64,000 nt of DNA from Euclidia mi (Eukaryota; Arthropoda; Insecta; Lepidoptera; Erebidae): NCBI GenBank assembly GCA_944739405.2, contig OX123187.2, forward strand, positions 39,164,394 to 39,228,393, given 5' to 3'. Under the pieces are notes generated by a model. That model saw nothing but the letters and a program-made list of their open reading frames with translations, did no database searches and had not been told where the DNA came from. How positions within the stretch are numbered: position 1 is the first letter of the stretch; every line of letters begins with the position of its first letter. Positions 1-11,333 of the stretch are shown in pieces. A program made the translations under genes and the position numbers.

Positions 1-2561
1 AATCTCTCTGCAAGTAGAATGCGTCTCAAAATTAGGGGCATTATTTTAGTCTCCACTTCCATGGCCCTTATGGGAGTAGAGCACATTGCACCAGAAATTG
101 TTCTCAAAGCCTTGTTCTGCAATAGATCTAGTTTATTTACATGAGTACTATTTATATACACTAATGAGCTATAATCAAAATGGCTTCTAACTATACTTTT
201 ATACAAAGTTGACAATATTTTCGGGTCAGCTCCCCATGTAACGCCTGCAAGACATTTTATTATATTTAATCCTTTAAGAGCATTTTTGATATGGTTTTAA
301 TATGTTCCTCAAAGGTTAATTTCTTATCTAATACTATGCCTAAAAATTTCTTAACATTCACTGGATTTATAAATTCTCCGTTATATATTACTTTTGAATA
401 TGTGTTCTCATTTCCAAATATCATGGCACTACTTTTGGAGGGATTAATTTTTAAATGTAACACATCATTGTAATAGTGAAATATTTGGGACAATGCTCTG
501 TTAATATTGTCTATTGCAATTTCTACATTATAATTACTACTGTACAAAACAATATCATCAGCAAACTGCAAAATATCTACATTACTATTTACAAATTTAC
601 AGATTTCACTTGTATATATATTGTACAACAAAGGAGATAGTGTAGCACCCTGCATTGTACCTTTAGATGCACATTTTGGACCATGCAATGTATTATTATG
701 CCTTACATAAAGTGTTCTACTATCCAAAAAATTATATATCCATTTACATAGTTGACCAGGCACACCTAACCTAGACATAACTTGTACAAGTATAGCCGGA
801 TCTAGACTGTCAAAAGCACCCTGAACATCTAAAAATACACAAACAGTGTTTAACTTATTATCTTTTGCATGTTTCAGGTCTGAAATTAAGGAAGTGAAGC
901 TGTCTGCACAACTTCGCCCTCGACGAAATCCATATTGTACATGCGGAATGATGCCGTTAGATTCCATATACCAATCCAAACGATTTTTAATCATGTTTTC
1001 AAATAGTTTACCTAGACATGAAGACAGTGATATTGGTCTATAAGAGCTGGCAAGCTCGAGAGGTTTATCTGGTTTGAGTATCGGAATGACACATTGTGTT
1101 TTCCATGATTGTGGAATACATTTACAATGCCAAAGTAAATTAAGAATATTAAGTAATATTTTTTGTGCTGATTCATCTAAATTTTTAATAGTACAATAGG
1201 GGAAATCATCTAAACCAGGTGTAGTGTCTTTCCGAGATAACAAACTCATTTTAAATTCAGACCATGTAAAAGCATCTAGCAAAAATTTTGAATTTGGATT
1301 ATCATTATTTAGTTCGAAAATATTGCCTAAACTATTAATATTATTTAGATTGCTATTGTCAGATAATTTATCTAGAAATTGAGAAATAAACTCATCTTTA
1401 TATGATTTATTACCAGCTCTTATACCTTTGAACATTTTTAGAAGATTCCAAATCTTACTTATAGGAGTAAGTAGTTCTATTAAAAGTGTTACATAAGCTA
1501 TTCCAACATATTCTCTTTTGTTCTGATATGGTTCTTTTTTTAAGTGCATCCTTTCTTTTATAATCTAAATAGTTCTCCATAGTAGGATCACTTCTATATA
1601 GTTTCAATGCATTGTAAGAGGCAATAACACTTTTTTCACAAATGTCATTCCACCAAGGAGCTGGAGGTCTACTTTTGAAATTATTTGGTTTATTAAGTTT
1701 AGGAATTGTCATAACTTTTAAATTATCCAATCGAGAACAAAAATCATTATAGGTTGAAATAGGATCATATAATTTTAGAACTAAATCATTAAATATTGTT
1801 TTAGAAATAGTTTTAAACTTTTTCCAATCTGCTTTGTTATATATAAACCTATCAACAGGAGGATTAATATAATATTTATCTATATGCAGTGAAATCTCTG
1901 TTATTGTTGGGTAGTGATAGCTGCCCATGGCATCATCATGTACAGACCACTCGCATATTGATGCGAGGTTAGCACTAATAAAGCTTACATCAATTGCAGA
2001 CGGATTTCGTCTCGGGTTGTTAACAGTTGTAAAACTACCATCATTTTATATACATAAATCCAAGTCATCAATGATATTAAATAAATCCTGACCTCTGCTC
2101 TTAGTGGATAGACAACCAAAAGCGATGTGGTGTGCATTAAAGTCACCACTGACAAATATAGGCTTTGGAAGATCATTGATAATATTACGTAATCTATTGA
2201 TCCGTATATGTCTACTAGAAGGAGGACAGTATACACAAAGAATAGTCAAGCTACCATGCACCGTAGATAAGGACAGAGCTACAGTTTGAATTTCTTCATA
2301 AAATCTAGTGTTTAAAACTTTGTACTTTAAATATGGCTTAATTAGTATTGCTACACCATTATGAGTATTTTTAGAATTTTTATTATAAATATTATATCCA
2401 GGTATTCTAAAACTATTGTCTTTAAACCATGTTTCGTTAAGTAAGCAAATGTCAATATGTTGTTTTTGTAAGAATTCAATCAGTAAGGGTTTTTTATTTT
2501 TAGCACTTTGAATGTTATACTGAGCAATACGTAGCGTAGACAGTGTATGACTTGGATCCAT
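1..2561 (-). pseudogene. LINE copy 1 ORF2 (endonuclease-RT), broken
   Basis: The ATG is at 2559-2561. The N-terminal endonuclease begins MDPSHTLSTLRIAQYNIQ and carries the LLNETW motif typical of APE-type endonucleases. Compared with copy 2 there are three breaks. First, a TTA to TAA nonsense change near 2046 follows the residues DLCI. Second, four extra bases near 1470 shift the frame. Third, one base is missing from a T run near 287. The RT core is still readable, with YGFRRGRS, a FADD catalytic box near 560 and a TPGLDDFPY block. The RNase H region lies outside the window. In life the protein would nick target DNA and reverse transcribe the element RNA. Confidence 0.92.
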
Positions 2562-2563
2562 TA
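2559..2563 (-). promoter_or_regulatory. TAATG stop-start junction between LINE ORF1 and ORF2
   Basis: On the minus strand ORF1 ends with TAA and ORF2 starts with ATG sharing the last A. The same five bases occur at 62898-62902 in copy 2. Overlaps of this kind are known from Bombyx SART1, where translation of the second ORF is coupled to termination of the first. Confidence 0.8.
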
Positions 2564-5169
2564 CTTGAGGTTTTTAATAAGTGTTTCCCTAATGGTATTT
2601 ACAGTGGTAGGCGTATTATCGCCCTTATTACCCAGTTTCACCAACGTCTGTACCAGGGCCTTAAGTACATCGTTGTTGGCAACTATTTGGGCTTTGATGT
2701 CTACTTTAGGAGAGACATCTCTAGAGTTATTTACACTATGTACAGTATTATTTACAGATGTATTTACAGACTTATTTACAGATGTATGTACAGACTTATT
2801 TACAGATTTATTTACAGTGTTAATTGGTTTCATTTTTGGAGGTGGCAAGGGTGGAAATTCAGTGTTATCACTTGAGTGTTGTTTTGTGAATGTAGCACTT
2901 GCATATGTTATCTTATTTTTCTTTTCTAATATTTTATTTAACTTAATTGGACATAATCTCGAAATTGCAAGATGAGGCCCGCTGCAATTGCAACAGCAGA
3001 TCTCTGTTGGTCTATCACATTCTTTATATAAATGCTCACCTCCACAAATGGAACATCTTTGTTTGCCATTACATATCCTAGCGGAGTGGTTAAATTTAAA
3101 GCATCGGAAACATTGCTGTAATGGGGGTATATATTCGAAAACTCGGTATGAAAACAAATCGTATTGTAGGGTAAATACGCTAAATGTCGGCCACCTTACG
3201 GTTTTTCTGTTTTGGCATCGGTCTGGCACCATCAATTTGCAACGAAAGGATAGCTTCCGATGCGGTTTTGGATAGTTTGATAAGTCTATTTCATGTTTAT
3301 GGGCATAAGGTTGACATTTCTACTACAAGGAAAAAGTACTAAGCTTTAGATGCGTCGAGAACGAAAAAACCCTAAAGTCGGCCATTCACGGCCCATGGTC
3401 GGTCGCGTTTTTCCCAAATGTCGGCCGGGTATAGGTGTTTTAAATGAAGACGGACAAATATTATTAATATGATTTATTTTGGCAGGAGTTTCACTAAGTA
3501 TACGTTATTAATCGCATTTGTTTAATAATAGGTAAAATATTTTTTTTATTTGCACTTAAATAATGTAAGGTACCTATTACAATTTATAACAAAGGAAACA
3601 TCACAATAATTATAATTAGTTCTGGATGTCTTTTCAAAACTAATTCATACCATTTTTGGGCCGGAGTATCATTATTGAATATATTTATATTTTTTAAGCT
3701 AATTAACATGGGTTAAGGTAGCAAGTTCCAAAGAGCAGTTTATATCTTATATTCCCATACCATAATAAGCTACTATAAATGGTTTCAATAATATCAACTC
3801 CTACATTTAAACTGACTCTTTATATAATTAATAAATAAATGTATAATAAATATTTTTAATTTTGAGAAAATAAGAAAAGTAATCAGCCTGTATAGTTGGG
3901 CTCGAATTCGAGGCTGGTCGACATTACGATCTTTAATGTTTCTAAAGCCGGCCCCTATTTCGTGTACATTATTTCTCGAGATTCAACTATTATCACCCCG
4001 GCCGGTATTTGGCGATTAAACGTCAAATAGATTTATTTGCCTATATGCGATGCAAATTCTCTTACTAAGCCAATGGAATTAGTACAATTGAAATTTATAA
4101 AACAGACTGCAATTACTTTAAGTCGGCCACGGCCGAGAATCCGGTTTTAATTCAAAATTGGTATTCTATTGGCGGCCTCCTATTTTCCCTTTAAAACAAT
4201 ACAAAAAACATTGAAAAAACTATTTCAAAATATAGTAAAAATCACTAATTACTGATAATAAAGCTTAAAACAATAAAAAAGGAATGTCTGACCGTTCTAT
4301 ATCAATCCCCGAAGTGTGGGTATTCACAGCAAGTAAGGTACTTTCAATATGAAATTGACGCTTCGACGGCGCAATCGCTATTGACGCTCAGTGTGCGAAG
4401 AGTGAGTAACGTAATCGGAAAGTAACGGTTTGTACATATAGAGTATGAACTAAGATTGTAATTCGAGTGGCAAATTTGTCACTTCATTGCGTTTTAAATA
4501 AACGCAAGCTGAAAATGTGCAGACGGCCGAAGTTTGGGGAGGGGCCGACGTATAGCGTATTTACCCTACATTGTCTGGGAGAATATTCGATAGAAAAGTA
4601 ATGCTAACTGTTTGTAATGGTACTCGCTCTTGTCCTACCTTCTTTGTGAATCTTCTTATAGCTATTATTTCATAAATTGATGATAATTTTGTGTATAGTT
4701 CTTTGTTCGAAATGTTTGCTGGTACAAATCTAATTATGCCTGTTTTTTCTATTTGCGCAGCCGGAATAAATGCTTTCAAGCCATGTTTGTTATGAAAAGC
4801 ACTGTTGTTGATAAAGTTATTGGCCGTATTATACTGTTTAAATATGACTGCTATTTTATTTCCGTTGATTCTCTGTATAGCCGTCACTCCTTTTATCTCA
4901 CTTGAAAATATGTGATTGAGATAGATAGGGCTCTTATTGCCTATTCTATCTTTATTGTTTGTAGCTTCGATAAACACTTTAAAATCTGTACAAGTTGCAT
5001 TTTCTGGGTAAAGTCTTTTATAGTCTGGTTTTGTATAAGGTATATAGTCATAATTCTCACCGCCGCCGCCATTACCACAGTCCTTCTCTGTCCCGCCGTC
5101 TCCAGCCTCAGGCCGAGGACGTTTATGTGAGGTGGGCGGGTTATCCCCGCCCCCCTCATTTCCCACCAT
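2561..5169 (-). pseudogene. LINE copy 1 ORF1 (gag-like), split by insertion
   Basis: The likely ATG is at 5167-5169 (MVGNEGGGDNPPTSHKRPRP); the reading frame stays open a little further upstream without an ATG. The N-terminus is glycine-rich and basic, followed by an RRM-like region and three CCHC-type knuckles (CFRCFKF, CSICGGEH, CCNCSGPH). Near the C-terminus is a run of short repeats of the type NKSVNKSV and NTSVNNTV. The frame is cut at 3168/4567 by a 1,398-bp DNA element; joining across it restores the frame seen in copy 2. ORF1 proteins of this class bind the element RNA. Confidence 0.9.
3169..4566. mobile_element. TIR DNA element with TA target duplication, inserted in LINE ORF1
   Basis: Termini are GGGTAAATACGCTAAATGTC and, reversed from the other end, GGGTAAATACGCTATACGTC. 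TA flanks both sides (3167-3168 and 4567-4568), and copy 2 shows the empty site TTGTACATTG. The element is 1,398 bp. No transposase frame is visible, so it is non-autonomous. GTCGGCC-type motifs recur near both ends and may be binding sites. The TA duplication suggests the Tc1/mariner superfamily, but the terminus is not one I recognise. Confidence 0.85.
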
Positions 5170-5285
5170 TTCCACGGTTTGCACACCTATCACTATTGTT
5201 TTGGATCAACTTTTAAGCAAAAACCACCGAATATTTAGTAAAAAATTAAAATTGAAAAATTTTCTTATCCGCGCTTTTTTAAGGT

Positions 5286-6300
5286 TCCCGCCAGAATCTC
5301 CCATGAATTTTTAGGTCCCACGTAATAGGGGCGAGCCTATTGCCGCTACCGGGCACATCACCAGACTCCGTGCTGCTACCAGGCCGGGCGCACTTCGCAT
5401 TTTAGGTACAAACTTACAAGTACCTCGGCCGACCACGTCGACGCGACGTGGTTGGATTTAGTAGGTTGCCGCGCGCCGCTCACATTAGACGTCACGCAAC
5501 GAGTGCGACCACTCCGTATTCTCACGCGCCGTGTTCATACACTGTTCAAATTATAAACTTAAACGCCTTTAACAACAAAAATGTATCATCACAAGTCTAA
5601 TCCAAAGTATTGCTTAATTAACTGTGTGTCGAAAGCGACTTGAAATTTTGATTTTATTTATATTACGAGAGCAACTTGAAAATTTGATTTTTTTGTTTGT
5701 TGAGATATCTCAACGATTATGTCAAATTAAAGATTTAGTTCAAAAACCATTTTATCTGTTTGAATCATGTAAATCGGTCCACGCGTTTAGGAAATAACTA
5801 AGAATTTGTATAGTAAAAATGTAAACGACCAGAATTTTTGTGCTTTTGTTCTACTAGCTCCAATAGTGGGATAGGATACTTATAGGATAATTATTTATTA
5901 TTAGGTACGTGGTCAAGCAGGTAGATAGACGATCAATAAATACAGTAGCAGCGCCAAGTCGACAACCCTAGCGCGCCACTCCGCGCCAGACAGCGACAGC
6001 GTTATGTGTTAGAAAAGAACGGGAACTGTTAGGTTAATATCGCATTAGGCACTGAGTGCTTATGCGAGCTGAATTGAACTTTATTGCTTAGTACCAAGAG
6101 TCGTAATTTCAATAAATTGGTTTGAAAAGTGAAGCTTCTGTACGTTAGTACTATTAATTATTCGGTGCTGCTACTGAGAATTCGGAAAAACCCAGTAACA
6201 CTTTTTGCCCGACCCGGGAATCGAACCCGGGACCTCCGATCAGCAGTCGCATACGCTATCCACTGGACCACGGAGGCAGTCCGTGTACTTTATTAACCTT
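5286..6300 (-). repeat. SINE-B copy split by a 785-bp insertion
   Basis: The 5286-5379 part matches the middle of the SINE-B copies at 22386-22792 and 35003-36476 (AGGTCCCACGTAATAGGGGC and GACTCCGTGCTGCTAC). The match resumes at 6165 (GTGCTGCTACTGAGAATTC) and runs into a tRNA-like stretch at 6206-6278, which carries an exact B box GGTTCGATTCC and an A-box-like TGGTCCAGTGG on the minus strand. The tRNA-like part does not fold into a good acceptor stem, so it is a SINE promoter and not a tRNA gene. Confidence 0.7.
5380..6164. mobile_element. Unclassified 785-bp insertion within SINE-B
   Basis: GTGCTGCTAC is repeated at 5370-5379 and 6165-6174, bracketing sequence absent from the other SINE-B copies. 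No terminal inverted repeat, poly(A) end or coding frame is visible. A GC-rich palindromic patch (CCACGTCGACGCGACGTGG) lies near 5435. Confidence 0.5.
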
Positions 6301-6321
6301 AATATATTTATTTTATTTATA

Positions 6322-6412
6322 GTCTCACGCCTGTATCCCCGAAGGGGTAGGCAGAGGTGTAATATTACACCCACATTTCGCCATGAAATTTTAGGTCCTA
6401 CATAATCTTTTT
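6322..6412 (-). repeat. SINE tail fragment (CCCCGAAGGGG type)
   Basis: This is the reverse of the conserved 3' tail shared by SINE-B and SINE-C, including CCCCGAAGGGGTAGGCAGAG and the following TTACACCCAC stretch. Only the 3' end is present. Confidence 0.65.
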
Positions 6413-6674
6413 TTTTTCGATTACTTCCATAAAAAAATAATCGGAAGATAGGTACTAAAATGGTACAGTACCTTGTGGCCCATTCGCACTTGAGCGATTT
6501 ATATCGGTGACAGCATAATTATTATGTTACTAAAAATAACGGCATAGGTATACCTAATAAACAGAAACTTACTACTGATTCGCCGGACTGAAGAAAGGAT
6601 TCAGAATTTGTAAAGTAAGAACTGACAAGCAGAATAATTATTATTATGGTGATAATATTTTTTAATGTCTCGCA

Positions 6675-6816
6675 AGGTGGACCGACGATCTCGTCAAGAT
6701 CGCGGGAGGCGGTTGGATGCGGCCGGCTCAAGACCGGTCTGTGTGGAGAACCTTGGGGGAGGCCTATGTCCAGCAGTGGGCGTCGTTTGGCTGATATGAT
6801 GATGATGATGATGATA
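6675..6816 (+). mobile_element. RTE-type LINE, extreme 3' end
   Basis: An open frame at 6675-6794 gives RWTDDLVKIAGGGWMRPAQD and, after RSVWRT, LGEAYVQQWASFG followed by a stop. This is the typical C-terminus of RTE-clade reverse transcriptases. It is followed by a (GAT)n tail to about 6816. Everything 5' is missing, as in ordinary 5'-truncated insertions. The last 50 bases resemble the tail of SINE-A. Confidence 0.75.
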
Positions 6817-7591
6817 ATTTTTAGGAAGGTATGACTACTGGCATAACCAGGCTTTATATAGGGCCTCTGCCAAATTCATGGCCACATGAACCTGTCTACT
6901 TACGAGACGTCATACAGTGGTGCGTAGATATTTTTGGTAGTTGTGAGCACGGGTTCGTTCTTTCTACCTGGGCCTCCAACAGCCATACGCGCATGGCTTT
7001 TTGACCGTTACCGGGTGTAGTTAGGCCACTGGGTACCTACTTCTTACTATTGATGAGCTGCGAAGCATGTCATTGACCCGAGATGCTCTCACATTCCTTG
7101 CTTTGCTATGTCAATGTATTATGTGTTAGAAAAACGTAATTAACTTCCGGAGCGTTGTCCCCTTCATGTTTTTTTGCTAAAGTCTAGAATCAGTCTTCGG
7201 ATACTCATTTCGCGAGATCATAAGCATCTATTTTTTTTATTATAATTCAAACAAAACGTGAAGAGCGGGAAACTCCTTCTTTTATTAAATTCCAACTTGA
7301 AGTCGTGTCCCTGCAAGCACCAAGTAGACACTCCAATTACGTGTTTGCTTGTGATATATTATTCTCAATAAACGTTTTCTGTAGAAAAGGCTGTAATTTT
7401 ATAGGCATAGGAAAAAAAAATACTAGATTAGTCTTCATAACTAAGTTTTATTCATCAGTCAAATCAGTTTTGGACATCCGCATTTTACTGAAGATTGTAT
7501 TTAAAAAAAAAATCTTAATGAATAGGAACCACATCTGCAAGACAATGCAACCTAGCGACCAAGGACAGACTTGGAACAATAATTAATATAT
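6817..7591. other. Intergenic, no gene seen
   Basis: No supported gene or clear element was found. The stretch is AT-rich towards 7200-7590 and leads into the 3' end of LSM10. Confidence 0.5.
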
Positions 7592-8719
7592 TCATTTATT
7601 TGTTTCCAAAGAAGCCACTGTTTCCAAATGTTGTTTGAGAGCTTTCTTCACCTTTCTAGATTTATTAATATCTTTCTTATTAGGCACAGGCTTTTTATTT
7701 CCCTCTAATTCTGTTTTAATTGTTGAAACAATGGGTACCTAAAAGAAAAACAGCAACATGTTAGAGTTATTATTCTTTTCTGTTATGGAATGGAACTGAA
7801 TGTATCATCTTCTTATGGGTACACGAACCGTACGTGTATGTACCAATATCGGCAAGCCAACTCAAAACGTGGCTACGCGAGAGAACCGCACATGAACATG
7901 AAAAACAGTGGGCAGACATAAAAGAATGCAGACAAACAAAAGATGCTATCCCCCGCTTGAACAAGCGACTCTCGCACAAGCTGCTGCATTCTAACAGAAA
8001 AACTCTTAAGCATCTGACAGGCATAATAACCGGCCACTGTCCACTCAACAAGCACCTATTCAACATAGGCGTTACGGATAGCCCACTGTGCAGGGGCTGC
8101 ATGGAAACCGAAGAAACACCCGCTCACGTCATTCTGCACTGCACAAGCGTGAGCGATCAACGGGCAAAGCTGCTGAACAACCCCAGAACCATGTGTGAGG
8201 CTTTGAACGACATCAGCCAACTAATGGCTTTCTGGAAGGACTAAGGTGGTAAGAGTAGTCGGCGTCAATCAAGTCGCCACTTACGCACAATGGCCCAAAT
8301 AAGTGGCTAAGTGCGGAAAACCCACAAGCATTAAAATTATACATTAATAATTAAAACTTACAGTTGCTGGTATATGTACGTAACGTATATTACGAGCTTG
8401 TAGGAACAAATTATCAAAATAGTATTCGTTTCCTCGAGGATCACAATATACAAGGTCTGTAAAAGATATGTTCATGTAACTGTAACAAAGAATAAAAGTT
8501 CATTATGTAACCAATCATACATATTATTTAAATTTAAAATTCCACATAAACTTGAATGTCTTACCCATCCACGCTATCGAGGCGCCCACATACACAGGAA
8601 TCATCACGAAGATCAACTGTTACATTCTGATCTCTCAAAGATCTTACAAGGCATAATAAAGTGTTATGATAGAAAAACTTTTCTTTTGTCGTGCCAATAA
8701 ACATTTTGTTTGTAAGCAT
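7592..8719 (-). CDS. LSM10: U7 snRNA-associated Sm-like protein LSm10
   Basis: LSm10 replaces an SmD subunit in the ring of the U7 snRNP, which directs 3' end cleavage of replication-dependent histone pre-mRNAs in the nucleus. Exons are 8565-8719, 8362-8479 and 7592-7738, all with GT-AG borders. They join in frame to a protein of about 139 residues (human about 123). Exon 1 carries the Sm1 part (NVTVDLRDDSCVCGRLDSVD), exon 2 completes it (GYMNISFTDLVYCDPRG) and holds the Sm2 motif (ARNIRYVHIP). Exon 3 is a lysine-rich tail (VPIVSTIKTELEGNKK). Two in-frame ATGs lie five codons apart; the first, at 8719, was taken. Intron 2 carries a LINE fragment on the opposite strand, and a hAT element begins 144 bp upstream of the start. 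Only the basic tail is poorly conserved. Confidence 0.9.
7797..8336 (+). mobile_element. 3' fragment of a R1/Jockey-type LINE in LSM10 intron 2
   Basis: An open frame ending at 8244 reads through WLRERTAHEHEKQW, GHCPLNKHLFNIG and SPLCRGCMETEETPAHVILH. The last part is the C-terminal CCHC motif (C-x2-C, x8, H-x4-C) found after RNase H in such elements. There is no ATG at the 5' side, so it is a 5'-truncated copy. The bases after the stop up to about 8336 are probably its 3' UTR. It lies antisense to LSM10. Confidence 0.7.
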
Positions 8720-8862
8720 TTACTTGATCTAAGTTTTATCAAATTACTGGAAACATTTTAATCTGTCAAGGCCAGTCTCACCTCCACCGAATTAGTGCAA
8801 GCAGCAAGAAATTTTAATTTAGAAATAGAAGTGTACAAACATTATCTATCAGATAACAGAAC

Positions 8863-10093
8863 TAGGCATGGGCGTTTTCAGATTTTTCCGCAAACCGATA
8901 CAAATTCGATTTCAGATACTGAAATCGATTTCAAAAACCGATTTTAGAAATCGATTTCTGTAGCGGATGTCGGAGCGACGAGCCGGACGAGCGTAGTTAC
9001 TAGTTGCGTAGACAAACGCAAACAATCGAATTCTTATTGTATTGTCATGTCATGCGTCCATATTTCGCTTGGTTTGCGTGACATATTGAAAAAGAAAACC
9101 TACTAACTACCTAAAACTAATTGTTAAAAAACTCAGTCGCCAAACAAACTAAAATTACACAACACGAATTGTTTCTATTTATTTACACTTTACAATCCTA
9201 ACCTACTAACTACCTAAAACTAATTGTTAAAAAACTCAGTCGCCAAACAAACTAAAAATACACAACACGAATTGTTTCTATTTATTTACACTTTACAATC
9301 CTAACCTACTAACTACCTAAAACTAATTGTTAAAAAACTCAGTCGCCAAACAAACTAAAATTACGCAACACCAATTGTTTCTATTTATTTACACTTTACA
9401 ATCCTAACAACGTAACAATAAAACTTTTTAAATCCTAATAGTATAACTTTCACGAAAACCAAATATAGGTACTTAATTTTATTATTATTACGCGCGCACC
9501 GCACTGCACGTGTCACCTAGGTCAAGTGAACAAATAATCATTGATCAAGTCAAACTCAAAACTCTCCAAACATAAATCCCTAATAACTATTAAAACTATG
9601 TGCATTTTTCAAAACAAACATTAAATAGTTGCAATCTGAATTAGATCTTATCGCCTCGATGTTTAGTTTTATTTTTTCTATTCAATCTGCAATTCATAAA
9701 ACCGCCAAAATCCATAACGCACTAGGTACTACGACTGGCTTGCTTGGCAACGATCGATATTCGCTTCATCTCTTTTGCTCTTTAAACGGATCACTAAGTA
9801 AGAAAGAAAAGGATATGAAATTCGCTCTCTCTCATTCTAACTAAGTAGTCGTTGGGTAGAGTGAAAGAGAACGAATGAATATGAAAACTATCGAAATCGT
9901 AAGCTTTAGATTTACTTTGTAGTTTGGTTGCGCTTGCACAGTTTCCGTTTGGTTTGGATTCGATTGTTTGCGTTATCGTGGTATTGTTTTACGTTTTCTA
10001 AAATCGGTTTTCTCATATTGGAATATCGATACGATACGATTTCTGACTGCAATCGGATTTCAGTTTCGTTTTGATATATCGGTCTCATGCCTA
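8863..10093. mobile_element. Non-autonomous hAT element, exact 8-bp duplication
   Basis: AACAGAAC is duplicated at 8855-8862 and 10094-10101. Termini are TAGGCATGGGCG and, from the other end, TAGGCATGAGACC. Subterminal regions carry many ATCGATTTC and AAATCGATT-like motifs in both orientations. No transposase frame is present. The element is 1,231 bp and ends 144 bp from the LSM10 start codon. Confidence 0.85.
9099..9409. repeat. Three tandem copies of a 103-bp unit inside the hAT element
   Basis: The phrase TACTAACTACC starts at 9101, 9204 and 9307, giving a constant 103-bp period with very few differences between units. Confidence 0.9.
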
Positions 10094-10329
10094 AACAGAA
10101 CTTATCAGAGGATGATAAGACTAGTCCTTAGAATCAGAACTGACTAGGCACAGAACTGCGCACGTCCTTTTTTTCAAAATTCCTTTAGATATGGAATAGC
10201 CTTTCGATAATGTTTCACAAAACCTCGAATAGGAGGCACTCAGAAAAGAACTAGTGCCAAACTGTGACTGTATAAAACTTATTCAAGATACTGGACAAAG
10301 CCGTAATCATTCGACTTTCGAGTAATAGT

Positions 10330-10440
10330 CCAGCTGGCAAGGGAAAGCAATTGAAATCAAAATCGGGGTGCACCAAGGTACCATGCTATGTCCGTTACTT
10401 TTTATCACATTGATTGACTACTTAAAATGTTGTTCTTCTA
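10330..10440 (+). pseudogene. Decayed reverse transcriptase remnant
   Basis: A short frame reads IEIKIGVHQGTMLCPLLFIT then LIDY, matching the RT block usually written GVxQGxxLSPxLF. The surroundings show no continuous frame, so this is an old relic. Confidence 0.5.
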
Positions 10441-10605
10441 CCTATCGAAAATAATTACAATGAGACCTAAACTGGCTGTGGAAACGAGCAGCATCAAAAT
10501 AAGTCGTACAAAAATACAACACATGCCCTACGTTTTCATCAATGTCACTAATCTTTGTGTGTGGTGGCCACACGTGAGAGCCACAAAAAGTCTAACACGC
10601 TGATA

Positions 10606-11333
10606 CCCTTTTTAAGGCATAGGGGATATTTTTCCCACCATGATTTTAATTTTTTTTAGTAACAAAACCTCATCCTTGCGGTGCTTATTTTTACTTTAGC
10701 TATTTTTTTATTAATCTGTCATTATTTTGACGTAAAGAAATTGTAAACTATTAAGTATATTTTAACTTCGGTGCTTTGTTGAAGTTTGAAAAGTAGCAAT
10801 TTTACGTATTCAATTTTCTAGTAAGGGCTATCTCTTGAATCTTTTTATTTCTGAGGCAAGTTTTATTTTTAGCATGTGTTATTATATTTCATCTGAAGGA
10901 TTTTACGCAAATCTTTTTGCCTGGGTGTCTTGATATTTTATAATATTCGTTTGTTATGGTGGGAAACATATTCCCTATGCCTGTGGGTGGCTGTGGCTGT
11001 GTGCTGTGCCACTATGAATATTGCCATTTTTCACGGCTTTTCACATACATTAGTCATTGTTCCTACAAATAAAAGTTATTTTCTAATTATAATTGTTGTT
11101 TACGTAGACCACAGACTAACCTATTGTACAGTAGACTAATTCAAGATCACCTTTTCCATACTCGTAATGTTCTATACTGTCCTCCTACACAGGCAAAGGG
11201 GATATATTTACCACCATAGAAAAATTATAAAAAAAATAAAAATATATATTTATCATTTTCTACCCCCATATTATACCTAAATCCGTCAACAGTGAAGTTT
11301 TTCCACCGCAGGGTCACTATGCCCTATAAAGGG
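10606..11333. mobile_element. piggyBac-like MITE (one TTAA intact)
   Basis: Left end CCCTTTTTAAGGCATAG and right end, reversed, CCCTTTATAGGGCATAG form matching termini. TTAA follows the right end at 11334-11337; the left flank is GATA, so the duplication is not intact. A GGTGG/CCACC pair follows inside both ends. No transposase frame. Confidence 0.5.

Larger units (their letters stand above)
1..5285 (-). mobile_element. Jockey/I-type LINE, copy 1, 3' end outside window
   Basis: This is a non-LTR retrotransposon with a zinc-knuckle ORF1 and an endonuclease-RT-RNase H ORF2. It is nearly identical to copy 2: position 1 corresponds to 59946 there. The 3' end lies left of the window. The 5' end is placed near 5285, where the sequence changes into a SINE-B tail. 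Copy 1 is dead. ORF1 is split by a DNA element at 3169-4566, and ORF2 has a nonsense codon, a 4-bp insertion and a 1-bp deletion. Joining the two copies gives a full length of about 5.2 kb. The clade call rests on the ORF layout and the poly(A) tail of copy 2, not on a phylogeny. Confidence 0.9.

Noticed and set aside
6206..6278. tRNA gene on minus
   Set aside because: A and B boxes are good, but the acceptor arms do not pair and the same block occurs in SINE-B copies; it is a SINE promoter.
9099..9409. CRISPR-like repeat array
   Set aside because: Units are contiguous 103-bp tandem copies without spacers, inside a hAT element in an insect genome.
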